Source of the DNA: Agarophyton chilense
Taxonomy: Eukaryota; Rhodophyta; Florideophyceae; Gracilariales; Gracilariaceae
Length of the DNA: 64,000 nucleotides
Direction of reading: 5' to 3'
Assembly: GCA_030374765.1 (NCBI GenBank)
Contig: JARGXX010000086.1
Span: 310,001 to 374,000 of the forward strand
A program made the position numbers and the translations under genes. Every line of letters starts with the position of its first letter. The first letter of the stretch is position 1. This document shows positions 11,801 to 20,702 of the stretch, in pieces. Under the pieces are notes generated by a model. That model made no database searches, was not told where the DNA came from, and was given only the letters and a program-made list of their open reading frames with translations.

Positions 11801-13446
11801 TGTTGGTTGCCAAGGTCTAAGCAAGCCTGTAGCATCTCTAGAGTTGGGCACCCGATGATGACATCGAACGGTGGCCCTTCAATGACAAGAAAATCTAGCG
11901 GAACTGATATACCTCCGAAGGAGACTGGCACGTCGTGAAGAACTCCTCTGCATGAAGCACTGTCTCCATTGGCGACAGTAATCTTTTTTGAGGTTTCCTT
12001 GGGGTTCAGAGAAAGCTTTTCGCACAACTTCTTTGAGATTAGATTAGGAACAGCGCCAGAATCAAGCAGAGCTTCAGTTTCCCTCCCGAATATTCCGACA
12101 GAAACAGCTTTTAAACGTCTAGGGTGCTTGGCAACAGGGCCCACAAAAGGACGGCGAACAGTGCTTCGGCGACTAATGAGCTTTCTGATCTGTTTCTTGG
12201 CATCGTCGGCATCTCCGCGCATCAACTGGCCAAACGTGATCCCAGAAGAGGCGTTTGCCAACTCTGTAATTACATTATACTTGCTTGCATGATCTGGTAT
12301 GTTCTCTTTCTTCGGCTTCCTCTGCTTCTGCTTTCTTGGCTTACCTTCGGTAATCTTCTTACGACGAACTCTTTCTTCATGAAGAGGCGGGTTCAACATG
12401 AACGGAATGGGCGCTTTGCCTTCCGAGCGAAGCTGTTTTGGTAGCGCTTCTCCGTCCACGGTTCTTTTCATTGCAGCGACGACATCAGTCGTTTCTGAGT
12501 CCTCCGTCACAATTGAAACAGGATCAGGCCCTTTTCGATCATTATTTGAGGTTTCTCTCTGTTCTTCAGAATTGTTTGATACCTTTCGAGCTTCGTCGGG
12601 CCATATCCGTCGCCAACAGGTGATTTCAGAATGTCCCATCTTGCCACACCGATTACATCTCGTATCACGATGCGGGTTTGAGTCACACTGAGAAGCGTAA
12701 TGTCCGGGCTTCCTACAGTAAGAACAAGACCTTTCTGAGTCTCGGCGATCTGTCTGTGATTTCTTCACCATGAGAGAGAGCTGTGAAAGCTGATCTGCTA
12801 ACTTGTCGACCTTAGACTCCAAACCATGGGACGAAGAAGGACCTTCAAGGATCCTAGGATTAGGGACAATACGCTTTGGTGGGGTAAAGAACGAGACATG
12901 TGGTCCAATCGTTTTCTTGGCAGTGTCAAAGGCTTTCACTTGAACCTTTAACTCATCGTAATTTTCTGCACCTCGAAAGATGACAAACTGGGCCAGGTCT
13001 GCGTACCCCATAACAGCCTTTTTCAAAAGGCCAAACTTCGCCTCGGCATTAAAACCCGCCTTCTGAAAGAGGTTATCCATGTAACTCATTGAACCAACTA
13101 AGTCACCGTAATCCAATTTTGCCGATATTGCCAATCGAATGTCTTCCTCAGGTTCTTTAACTTCTCCGAATCGATTGATGAAGGTTTTCTTGACAGATTC
13201 ATAATCTTTTGCTTCTTCAGAGAGTGAACCATTGACAGCATAAGTATCATAATAAAACTCGAACGCCTCTTTCTCTAGGAAACCGAGCAATTCTAATGCC
13301 ATCTCTTCCTTGGATTTTCCTCTCATAGCAACATTTTCGAAATAGAAAAAGAACTTCACAACATCAATAGATGAACCATCGAAGGTAGTAACTGAAGGGC
13401 CGGCTTCCACGGAACTGCCTCCTCGAGAGTACCATGTGGGCGCCAT
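8833..13446 (-). CDS. Gypsy gag-pol polyprotein
   Basis: Single polyprotein of about 1537 residues that makes the particle and enzymes of the element. Order: gag (about 15-220), two CCHC zinc knuckles (about 241-254 and 264-277), aspartic protease with LLDSGA (Asp about 462), reverse transcriptase with YIDD (about 832-835), RNase H (first Asp about 981), and integrase. The integrase has an HHCC finger (about 1190-1225), the D-D-E core (VFSIDFAG, VIVSDNA, GRAER) and a C-terminal GPY/F-like FGPCRV segment. The frame stays open upstream to 13707, but that part is hydrophobic and lies in the LTR. I chose the ATG at 13446 (context CCAAGATGG), which also lies inside the LTR, so the primer site is translated. 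No stop or frameshift is present. Confidence 0.92.
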   Translation of the reverse strand: MAPTWYSRGGSSVEAGPSVTTFDGSSIDVVKFFFYFENVAMRGKSKEEMALELLGFLEKEAFEFYYDTYAVNGSLSEEAKDYESVKKTFINRFGEVKEPEEDIRLAISAKLDYGDLVGSMSYMDNLFQKAGFNAEAKFGLLKKAVMGYADLAQFVIFRGAENYDELKVQVKAFDTAKKTIGPHVSFFTPPKRIVPNPRILEGPSSSHGLESKVDKLADQLSQLSLMVKKSQTDRRDSERSCSYCRKPGHYASQCDSNPHRDTRCNRCGKMGHSEITCWRRIWPDEARKVSNNSEEQRETSNNDRKGPDPVSIVTEDSETTDVVAAMKRTVDGEALPKQLRSEGKAPIPFMLNPPLHEERVRRKKITEGKPRKQKQRKPKKENIPDHASKYNVITELANASSGITFGQLMRGDADDAKKQIRKLISRRSTVRRPFVGPVAKHPRRLKAVSVGIFGRETEALLDSGAVPNLISKKLCEKLSLNPKETSKKITVANGDSASCRGVLHDVPVSFGGISVPLDFLVIEGPPFDVIIGCPTLEMLQACLDLGNQQVKMKIAGQKIILGFDYARVEAPDGEGSDTDSEDFTSDSDAAVEDTVSEDEELVVALTDKVRIDEDEIIPELNISGSDPQEELLLSKLSHIPTKEKGKFISSLKETNVIAWTLMDLRPADVPVSHSFELTINKPIYFRARRMSPRHNEFIREEIDLLLEAGIITPSASAWSFPVVIATKKDGSPRFCVDYRELNRVMKADRWPLPRMEEIFDDLGGCCFFTTLDLFTGYWQVKMSEECKEMTTFVCRYGTFMFEVMPFGLMNAPSTFQRMMDVVLRGLSFVRVYIDDVVIFSRSLEEHVRHIRSVLERISMHGLKLKLSKCFFALPKVHLLGHVIDASGVSVDQAKIDKIQEAPIPSTTTELRSFLGLAGYYRRFIRNFAETSAVLHSATSGNKTLTWTEDMLDAFHGLKKKLTQPPVLSFPDFEKPFIVETDASSVSLGAVLSQKKEDGRIHPLQFASRTMTAAERNYSASEREALAVIFALKKFRVYLLSSVPFKVITDHMALRYAFQKRDIHGRLARWLDFLAEYDFEIVYRAGKDNGAADYLSRILHGDKVELHEDEGDLVCLIGDTDQFRGLEPYYANIARYLCGMSMNEHDSHVRQIVRRNAKRFLVWEGKLFRRTTKGLRVVPDVSHRQSILRSFHDDIGHWDVKATRKFITERFWWPTMYRETGDYVKSCDACQRMAPLPQYYTSLHTPVSSLFDVFSIDFAGPFQKSKAGNRFLLVCVEHLTGWPIAAPTRNSTSETVVEFVKSGIIAPFGLPRVIVSDNATCFTSMSLVSFMKEKGIKWKTVLAYAPMSNGRAERMVGTLKRALGKTVLARGSSWDDDLPSVLYGYRRRHLASGISPFELLYGVKPRMTSYDSGVAVQHGDSSQIFRTLETLASSNPRAARAEMRVTRDIPEKKIRKFQVGDEVLVAKGKALNTTVKWPAFSSKYFGPCRVVRADHPRYTLVSPHNRYTRQGIHCRRLKIYLPRPLDAKVSGLPRRSNR
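13421..13434 (-). other. Primer-binding site of the gypsy element
   Basis: Directly adjacent to the 5' LTR (CCCACA), the minus strand reads TGGTACTCTCGAGG. It begins with TGG as expected for pairing with tRNA CCA. The tRNA is not identified. It differs from the primer site shared by the two gypsy relics in this window. It lies inside the gag-pol reading frame. Confidence 0.7.
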
Positions 13447-14580
13447 CTTGGGAGTGTGACGCGGTGGGCCAACTTGACAGTAAAATTCAATGTAAATGGG
13501 AGTCCCTCGTAGCCAAAAAAAGGCCCGTACAGATAAGTGTAGTTCGGTTTCGCAAAGAGATAAGTAGAACGGCAAGACAGGGACAATACTCAACCCGTCA
13601 GATAAAAATAGATAAAATGACAAGGGGAGAACGAAGCTCAACCTAGCGATAATTCTCCAAAATCTTCTTAGGACGATACGCAACGAAAGACTTATGTCAA
13701 TGGTCACTAGGAGTCAGACTCCCGACTTCCGATAAGACACTCCGGATGTGAGACGATTTCTGCAGCCTACGTACTTCTGCGCCAACCAGAAGCACGCGTA
13801 TACAATCCCTACAAGGCTTCCCGAGGAGAGCTAATGACAGCGAGATATGCCTTCACTCATATACCCAAGCTGGCCTTTTGCAGGAAAGGTTACGCGGCAC
13901 CACTTGCGGCAGCTTCCCGTCCAGTACTGAATCCCAGGAATCCTCCAGGTCTTACCGACCGACACAGGCTTTTCACTCTGTGGGGGACCCCTTGCCAGAC
14001 GCAGTACCGTTGGTACACACAAGCCGTCTCCCGTCCACGCCAAAGGCGCTTCAACCGGTACAGTGGGCTGATAGAGGGTGCACCTTCCAGCGGCAAACGC
14101 CTCACTGGTCCTCTATACGGCGGCAAACGCCTCACCGATTTTAGATAATTATAGGGTTGCTCCTCCAGCGGCAAGCGCCTCACTGGACCCTAGGCGGCAA
14201 ACGCCTCACCTTTTGTTATAGTTGAAGGGCTCGAAGCCAAAGGAAATAGTTGAATTGGGTGTTTGTTGGCTTGAGGTCGTCCGAGATGGTGTTCGGAGAC
14301 TTCAGAGGCCCTTTTATAGAGATCTAGAACCCACAGAATGGGCTGCAACGCATTGATACTCACTTATTACTACGGTGTGCTTCTAGGTTACTCTATTGGC
14401 TTCTAGAAGCCAGTACAGCAGCACACTAACCAATTAAAATGTAACAACTACGCCTGACATCACCAGAATACCACTGCAACGTCGGCGTCAACAAAGATGT
14501 AGGAACTCCCGGCGCTGCTGGCACATCCTACACGTGTGTTACAGCAGTGCCGGAACATTCCACACGTTCCGCGACCCACA
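13435..14580 (-). repeat. 5' LTR of the gypsy element
   Basis: 1146 bp, carrying the promoter for the minus-strand transcript and the gag-pol start codon near its inner end (13446). The 16-bp repeats are at 14090, 14120, 14168 and 14194. Confidence 0.95.
14310..14319 (-). promoter_or_regulatory. TATA box of the gypsy LTR
   Basis: The minus strand reads CTATAAAAGG within the 5' LTR, about 865 bp upstream of the gag-pol ATG. It lies downstream (in element direction) of nothing but LTR sequence and next to the 16-bp repeats at 14090-14209, which then fall in the R/U5 leader. It is the only strong TATA-like word I saw in the LTR. Confidence 0.6.
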
Positions 14581-14585
14581 CTTTA

Positions 14586-15269
14586 CACGCCGTCAACGAT
14601 AACAAGAATGACACAGAGTCCTTTCAAACGCCTTCAAATGATCGACTTTTTTCTTAACGAAGAATCAACGCGTTATTTGTCTTTCTCTATGTTTTAAGGG
14701 TCTCAAATTTGTCAGGGAGTAATCAGGACTCTCCAAACACTACTGGAAAACAGTGCTTTGCATTATTGTTCTCGCACGTCGTTATTTGCGCTAAGCGCTG
14801 TGAATCGTAATCTTCGCAGAAACAAACCGAGATTGAGATCGCTGGGTCTCACAGCGTATGCTATACGTTACATTGTTGTACTTGTAGGACCGTAGCGTAG
14901 AAATTGCGATTCCAAACATATATTTGGTACCATTTTGCGCGCTTAAAGAGGCAAAGAAACTCTCCGACAGAAACATGCGCCCATTATTTACAAAAAAAAT
15001 CTTCAGCTTTTATCTTTTTGATTACGAATCAGATTTGTGGGCTAATTTTTACGTTTGTTCTACTTAAGTTGCCTGCGAGATTTGGAACCACTTTTTTTTA
15101 TGAACCAAGACGTCCCCAAAAGGTCTACTCAGTGCCGAAAAGGCGCTGAAAGGCAATTGTGACAATAAAAGAGCGGCTTGGATGGTAATCGCAGTATTAG
15201 ATCGGGAAGTGGAAGGAGTTTTCATAATAGCTTTTCTATGTAAACTAAAGTGAGGCGAGCCATTTCACA
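14586..15269. other. No recognisable gene; far side of the interrupted copia relic
   Basis: AT-rich sequence with only short open frames. By position it is the continuation of the flank that the gypsy element split at CTTTA. It leads into the second copy of the old LTR-like repeat. Confidence 0.45.
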
Positions 15270-15563
15270 GATGCCTCGAGCAGTAATTTTTTATTTAAAT
15301 CTCTTTCGCTTTCTGGAAAGTAGTACCGGAGTGTAATGGCATTGCAGCGGTCATCAAACTTTCTTTGACTTCCACAACACTACAGTTGCAGTGAAGGTAG
15401 GACGAATATCTGGTAAAAAACGCTTCTGGTAGCAATCCTACTGGAAGCGAAGAGACGTTTCTCACCAGTCTCGACTTATTTTTATGCTTTCAATCTTTTT
15501 TCTGCGCTCGTTTTGTATCCACAATTTAATCGTACAAATTGTGTGAACCGTACAGTCGTGACA
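15270..15563 (+). repeat. Old dispersed repeat, copy 2 (LTR-like)
   Basis: Diverged direct repeat of 4100-4409, ending gtcgtgaca (CA at 15562-15563). By position it could be the 3' LTR of the copia relic at 4851-7150 once the inserted gypsy element is removed. Confidence 0.5.
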
Positions 15564-16578
15564 GGTGTATTAACGACATTTATTTCATCGCGTCACACTC
15601 TTGCTTCGCTCCGAGACACTGGGGACGGAGGGGACAAGGGGGGGCACCTTGTGCCAGATGGATCTTCCCCGAATCTACCGCGCGCTTTACGAGCGCATAC
15701 TACACTATCCACCAACAGCCCTCCCGCTCTTCGTACAACTGCCAACAATACTTAATCACGACCTTTTGCAAATCTCTGCAAGGATCATTTCACTGTAATG
15801 TTAGTGAAATGACAGAATTGCATTTGCAGAAAGGTGCTAGCGTAAGCTCTCAAAGACTGGGTTGCCTTGGGGTGCATCTTCCGTTCCCTTCGCAAATCTT
15901 CACATCTCATCCGGCACGTATGGATAGCGAGGAAATTCCAGAGGTGACGGACGTGAAGCACCGGCCAAGAGTCAATCCTATGTCGAATAGGTGGGTAAAT
16001 GCATGTTTTAGGACTAGTAAGATGGGATCGCGCCTTGGAAAAGGCGGAGTCCTCGGAAGAACAGCATAACAGATTCGCTGTTTGGAGGTGATTGCTTTCT
16101 GCGATTCTTGCGTTCACTTCACGTTTGTGAACTTGCGGGTCTTATGCAGGTGTGTGCAATCGCGATATAGTCCCGGATGATCCCCGGCACCAGATAGTAG
16201 GTAGAAAGCGACGCACTTTTCAAACGTCATATGCGAAACGCCATGCCGCTGAGCATTTCTTTCTTACATTTCCACAACTAATGCTAGTAGATCTGCGCTA
16301 GCTACAGGCTCTGCAAAGGTTTCCTCGCACCTAAAAATGAGGAAATTACTCAGTCAGAAGCTCTGACTCGAGCGTTATCGCAGGTCACACCTTGGTTTGT
16401 TAGACAATGGATTTAATTTAAGATCTGAATATAATTCACATGTGTCTGTACAATCGGCGCATATCTGCTGGGTTGCTCGTAGTGTAAAGGAAACCCATCG
16501 ACTTGGTGGAAACAAAAAAAGGATGTATGTACGTGATACATTAGGACAGCTGTGTCCGAAGAAATGAAAACAAACGAG
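15564..16578. other. Intergenic, no recognisable gene
   Basis: Marks the border between retroelement debris and the gene island. The longest plus-strand frame (15539-16069) begins inside the repeat and has no motif or sensible composition. It lies downstream of the transporter gene's stop at 16579. Confidence 0.5.
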
Positions 16579-17697
16579 TTACTGGCCCTTCTTCGACGCC
16601 TCCTGCGCGGCCTTGTTTGCCGCTTTCAGTTTCTTGGCGCGTTGCTTGGCTGCAGCCTCCCATGAAATGGCCACAAAGACTAGGGCAAGTCCAACCCATT
16701 TGCGAGGCTCCATTTGATGGTTGTAAAGGAAGATTGACAACAACACGGTAAACATTTTCCTTGTAGTGGTAATAGTTGTGACGATTAGAGCGCTGAAGTT
16801 TCGTACTGTGTAAAAGATGAAATTCTGTCCGAAAGCAGACACAAGTGAAAATTGCATGACATCAATCATGACATGCGGGTGGCGGAGTACAAACGAGCCG
16901 GCACGGACGCCTTCTCCAGTAGCGACAAGGCCGGCCAGTAACCACACAACCGAGCAGAAGTTTTGCCAAAACATGAGCTGATGAGTACTTGGTTTGTAAC
17001 GTGCAACCAATCGTTCTTGTAAGGGTCCGGTCACTCCGTCCATGAACAAGGAGGCAAAGAGTAATAAAAATCCAAGTATGGAAGTGGGCTCAGCGTTGGC
17101 GGCTTTCTTAGAGTTCCAAGAAAACAGCGCGACGCCGAGTGTTATGAGGGCAACGCAAAAGTATTCTCGCACAGAATAGCGATGACGACGAATAGCGATG
17201 CCCATGAGCATGACGGGAATCATCTTGCATGACTTTCCCAACGCCTGCATGGGATATGACATGTGATTCAAGGCGGTAAAGGAGAATAGCATGGCGGACA
17301 GATATGAAAGGGAAACAAATGCATAGTCCAATAGCGGCACACCTCTGACAGTTCCAAAACGTTTGGGCTGCGACTTGTCACTCGGTTCTCTTTCCCGTTG
17401 TTTCGGCTCGGCGAACAAGCCCAGACACATGACAAGAAGCGCTACAGAGGCGTTGGTGAAGGTTTGGACGGCGACTAGAAATGAGGAGTAGGTGAACCTT
17501 TCAGCACCAAAACCATACTCGGTGGAATAAATGCGCTCCTGAAGGAGACCGTATCGCAAGTAGCACACATAGATTCCTAGCGTGCAAATGAGAAGCTGCC
17601 ACTCTTGACGCAGGGGCTTTCTCGGCGCGGGATGAGAGGGCTGAACGGGGCGCGGGTCCAATGAGGCAACAGTCATATTGATTAGGTGTTGGGGCAC
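16579..17697 (-). CDS. HUT1: SLC35B1/HUT1-type ER nucleotide(-sugar) transporter
   Basis: 372 residues, a hydrophobic protein of the drug/metabolite transporter superfamily with about ten membrane segments. Family signatures are the QERIYSTEYG segment in the first third, LGKSCKMIPVMLMG in the middle, GPLQERLVARY with MFWQNFCSVVWL, and NFSALIVTTITTTRKMFT before the last helices. Animal SLC35B1 has been described as an ER ATP/ADP exchanger, and yeast Hut1 as linked to UDP-galactose transport; the substrate here is not readable from sequence. The C-terminus ends in KKGQ, which fits the KKxx retrieval signal of ER membrane proteins. A second Met at residue 8 is an equally plausible start. No intron. 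Confidence 0.9.
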   Translation of the reverse strand: MPQHLINMTVASLDPRPVQPSHPAPRKPLRQEWQLLICTLGIYVCYLRYGLLQERIYSTEYGFGAERFTYSSFLVAVQTFTNASVALLVMCLGLFAEPKQREREPSDKSQPKRFGTVRGVPLLDYAFVSLSYLSAMLFSFTALNHMSYPMQALGKSCKMIPVMLMGIAIRRHRYSVREYFCVALITLGVALFSWNSKKAANAEPTSILGFLLLFASLFMDGVTGPLQERLVARYKPSTHQLMFWQNFCSVVWLLAGLVATGEGVRAGSFVLRHPHVMIDVMQFSLVSAFGQNFIFYTVRNFSALIVTTITTTRKMFTVLLSIFLYNHQMEPRKWVGLALVFVAISWEAAAKQRAKKLKAANKAAQEASKKGQ

Positions 17698-19399
17698 GAA
17701 GGCGCAATGTTCGCGGCGAGGTTATCGGCACAAACGAGCCAAAGAAAACGCGACGGAACGCGGGAGCAGGGCGTTGGGCCGAGCAAGATTGTCGGAACAC
17801 GAAGTAGGCAATGAAGGACAGGAGGGAGTAGAAAGTCAACGCCAATTTAGGGTCATTGGCGAGAATCACAGTCTTCTGCCTCTTCGAAGATGGTGAAAGC
17901 CGCGTGGTGTCCCTTGGTGGAATGGCTGAGGAAGACGGGAATGTGGATAGCGCCTACGGGGCATGGCAACAAGTGGCAGATTCATTGGCATCAATCAATT
18001 CAATCAACGCCGGCAGCCACCCGCGCTCAGTACATGACGTAAATTGACTGCGCCTTCAGTAAAAAGGAAGGACACGCTGTCTCCTCTTTTCGAGCAAAAA
18101 AACAAAAATGAAGAATTGCGGATTGCTCCCGGGCGCGCTGCGCTGCGACTTGCACAGATTGGAATCTGTGTAAACTATCTACTGGGATGCATAGTGATGC
18201 GCTGTAAACAAATCGCACGGTTATCGCTGGGATACAGTGTACTCCTCTTTCTTTGCTGTGCATGCTATGAGCTTTCTTCGTCCATTCGCATCTGTGCATG
18301 AAGCAACTTACGACGACTGTATGAAGAGCACTACTGTAACGATGGTTCATTTTCCGGCGCTCACTTCGTTTATGCCTGACGATATTGCATCATTTTCTGT
18401 TTCTACTCCCAACGTGAGTGCACACCGGCGCCCCGCACCAGTCATTGATGCGGTGTTGCGGTGGTTCGTGGGCGGGAACACGCCGTCCTCACACTTCACT
18501 TAAGCCTTACATCCAGATACCTGTTCGTACGTAGAGCTTGGCTCAAACTGTGAACTGATGCGTGGTGAGAAGAATTGAATAGTTTCTATGGTGCAAAGTG
18601 TGCAGGTCCCAACCCTCAAGTTAAAAGATTGCTCGCTCCCACCATTAAGCAGGCTCAAACCGTCCGAGCAAGCGATTGGAGGAGCGTCATGATCAGCCAC
18701 AAACCTGGCCAAGTGCCGTTCTCGATGCTAGAGAAATTGCGCAGCCGTCGTTTGCGACATTCAGCGCAACTGCGAATACATACGCCTAATTCTCCGGGCA
18801 GGGACATGTATAAAGCTTACACGCACCAGCCGTACATGCAGTAGTACAGTGCACAGAGTTGGTGTCGAAGGGCAGTACAATACTGTACGAAGGAAGGAGA
18901 GAAATTCGAGTGTGGGCAGCAAGCCAAGATATACGCTTGAGCAACTGAAACAATATCTGCGCAAAAGGGTCGCAAAACATGGCAAAGAGAAAAAGGAATA
19001 ACGGCTTGTCATATCACAAGATACTGCGCTCGCACTAAAGCAAGACGTTTTTAAAAGATGCACTGTGGTGCTTGAAAAGGGCAAACAGAATAAGAATCGA
19101 CACTACTCCTCCACGACGCTGTGACCAAAAATGGTGAAAGAGGTGGAATGTTTGCTACAGACAGTCATACAGGCGTTAGTTTCTCTGCTGCACGGCGCTC
19201 TCGCAAACGCAGTCATACGTGAGCGGACAAGTGGGGCATTTATCGCTTTTTCGGAAACCAACGACGGTTGTGAAGCGCAGGGCAGGGAGCGTTTAACAGA
19301 GCAGAGTGAGCAGAGGTGTTCCAGTAGGAGCATGATAGTACAGCACAGCCACAGCGCCCGAAAGTGGGTTGTAGCCATTGCGAAGAGTGCAAGGTAGTG
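17698..19399. other. Intergenic, no supported gene
   Basis: 1.7 kb upstream of the transporter gene. Short open frames on both strands lack motifs and none dominates. It contains scattered ACTGTAC-like words (18231-18242 GATACAGTGTAC; about 18874-18889 AGTACAATACTGTACG) like those in the divergent promoters of this island. Confidence 0.5.
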
Positions 19400-20212
19400 C
19401 TACCGAAATTTGGCAAGCGTCTTCTTGATGGGGCATTGAATTCTGAGGCTAGTCTCTGTGTGGGGTGAGCGTCTCCAAAACGACGTTCGCTTGTGGCTGT
19501 GTACACTATTGTCGACAACGTCACAACACAAACTGCGAAAGCGTTTGACGGCATCGGACCAACGTCGGCCCGGCAACCTTTTCTTGATCTCTTCCTTTTG
19601 TCTGTCCGGGACGACGCGAGTGAAAACGTCAGCGACGGTGCAGTCCTCACCGTAGCACCACTGCTTCTCCGGGTGGAGTGAGTTGTCGCAAGGGGTGGGG
19701 ACAGGGGCGTAGGGCGGGGGGGTGTCGACGACAAAGCGGGGTTGGACGGCGCACAAGTCGACGTTCCAGTTTGCGAAAAGACGGTCTATGTTGGTGGGGG
19801 AGATGATGGGGGCGCGACTTGAGGGGGAGGCATCCAACATGCGCATGACGACGTCAACGCCATCCTCGTCGGTGTGTTCTTGGTCGCTGAGCGAGCCCAG
19901 AAGGGACTCGGGCGACAGCGACAGCGAGCTTGAGCAGGGCGTGTGGGCCCCATTGCGTGGGTACGGGTGGTTTCGTCGGCTTGCCATGGGAAGGAACGCC
20001 GAGGGCTGCAGCGAATGATGCACGAATGTCATAGGCACGTAAGCCGGATGACGCGAACGAAGGACGCCAGGTGACGGGGGGTTGCGGGCGAGCAGCGAAG
20101 CAAGCACGAAACGAGGAGGGATGATAGGGGAGGGATGCGGGGGGGGCACTTCGCAGTTGACGGGTGCCGCGGGGGTGGGTGTGATAGTTCCGTTAATGTG
20201 GCGCGAGCGCAC
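19400..20212 (-). CDS. Hypothetical Ser/Pro-rich protein
   Basis: Up to 270 residues and not recognised. It has a Pro-rich N-terminus, a serine cluster followed by an acidic segment (SDQEHTDEDGVDVVMRML), and a basic C-terminal half with KKRLPGRRWSDAVKRFRSL. Several Met codons are possible starts. The one at about residue 76 (MASRRNHPYP) begins just before the better-composed part, so the first 75 residues may be untranslated. It is transcribed away from the dehydrogenase gene, and the two share an upstream region with a palindrome at 20446-20455. Codon and base use match the neighbouring genes. It is likely real, but the start is uncertain. Confidence 0.5.
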   Translation of the reverse strand: MRSRHINGTITPTPAAPVNCEVPPPHPSPIIPPRFVLASLLARNPPSPGVLRSRHPAYVPMTFVHHSLQPSAFLPMASRRNHPYPRNGAHTPCSSSLSLSPESLLGSLSDQEHTDEDGVDVVMRMLDASPSSRAPIISPTNIDRLFANWNVDLCAVQPRFVVDTPPPYAPVPTPCDNSLHPEKQWCYGEDCTVADVFTRVVPDRQKEEIKKRLPGRRWSDAVKRFRSLCCDVVDNSVHSHKRTSFWRRSPHTETSLRIQCPIKKTLAKFR

Positions 20213-20445
20213 GGCTTAAGTGACGGACGCGACGCGCCGCCACCGCCGAAGAAAACAAGGCACACGCGGGGAAAGCGAGCTGCACAACAGCAGGATACCA
20301 GTCGAAATTGAGCTTTCAAGCAATGACGTAAGCAACACACATTTCTCCGTGCTTGCACCAATGAAACGTTCCGACGGAAGCTTACAAATTCCATGTGCGT
20401 AAGATCTCATTGTAAGTTGCCTCTGCAGCCGCACGTCCGTTAGAT

Positions 20446-20455
20446 ACAGTACTGT
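20446..20455. promoter_or_regulatory. Palindrome ACAGTACTGT in a divergent promoter
   Basis: A perfect 10-bp palindrome lies between two divergent genes. The extended form TACAGTACTGTA recurs at 32511-32522 in another divergent promoter, and ATACTGTA words occur at 25316-25333 in a third. It is a candidate transcription-factor site; no function is known to me. Confidence 0.35.
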
Positions 20456-20645
20456 CGTGGCGCTCCTGTTGCGATTGAGCGCGTGCCAGCGCGCATGCCG
20501 ATAACACTTGCTGCCTCTCTCTCTCTCGCTGTGCAGTATTTCCTTCGCCGCCCCCTTCCATTTCTCCCCTTCGTCGCCCGCCTCATCCTTCGCACCACAC
20601 GTCCGCCGCGTGTGCCTCGCGCTCGCGCTCACGCTCGCGCGCTTC

Positions 20646-20655
20646 ATGGTGCCGC

Positions 20656-20702
<47 letters not shown>

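Larger units (their letters stand above)
7676..14580 (-). mobile_element. Intact Ty3/gypsy LTR retrotransposon
   Basis: A complete element of 6905 bp on the minus strand. The LTRs are 7676-8821 and 13435-14580. The target duplication is CTTTA at 7671-7675 and 14581-14585. LTR ends are TGTGGG...CCCACA, a perfect 6-bp inverted repeat. I saw one difference between the LTRs (7727 g versus 13486 t), so the insertion is recent. It carries one uninterrupted gag-pol frame with the order protease, RT, RNase H, integrase, which defines Ty3/gypsy. There is no chromodomain. It is inserted in the 3' flank of an older copia relic and may be capable of moving. Confidence 0.95.

Noticed and set aside
13447-13707. 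87-residue N-terminal extension of the gypsy polyprotein as part of gag
   Set aside because: It is hydrophobic, lies fully inside the LTR and does not look like gag. The ATG at 13446 has the better context. I cannot fully exclude the extension.
15539-16069. Plus-strand frame of 176 codons as a possible gene
   Set aside because: It begins inside the old LTR-like repeat, has no motif, no credible composition and overlaps a similar-sized frame on the other strand.
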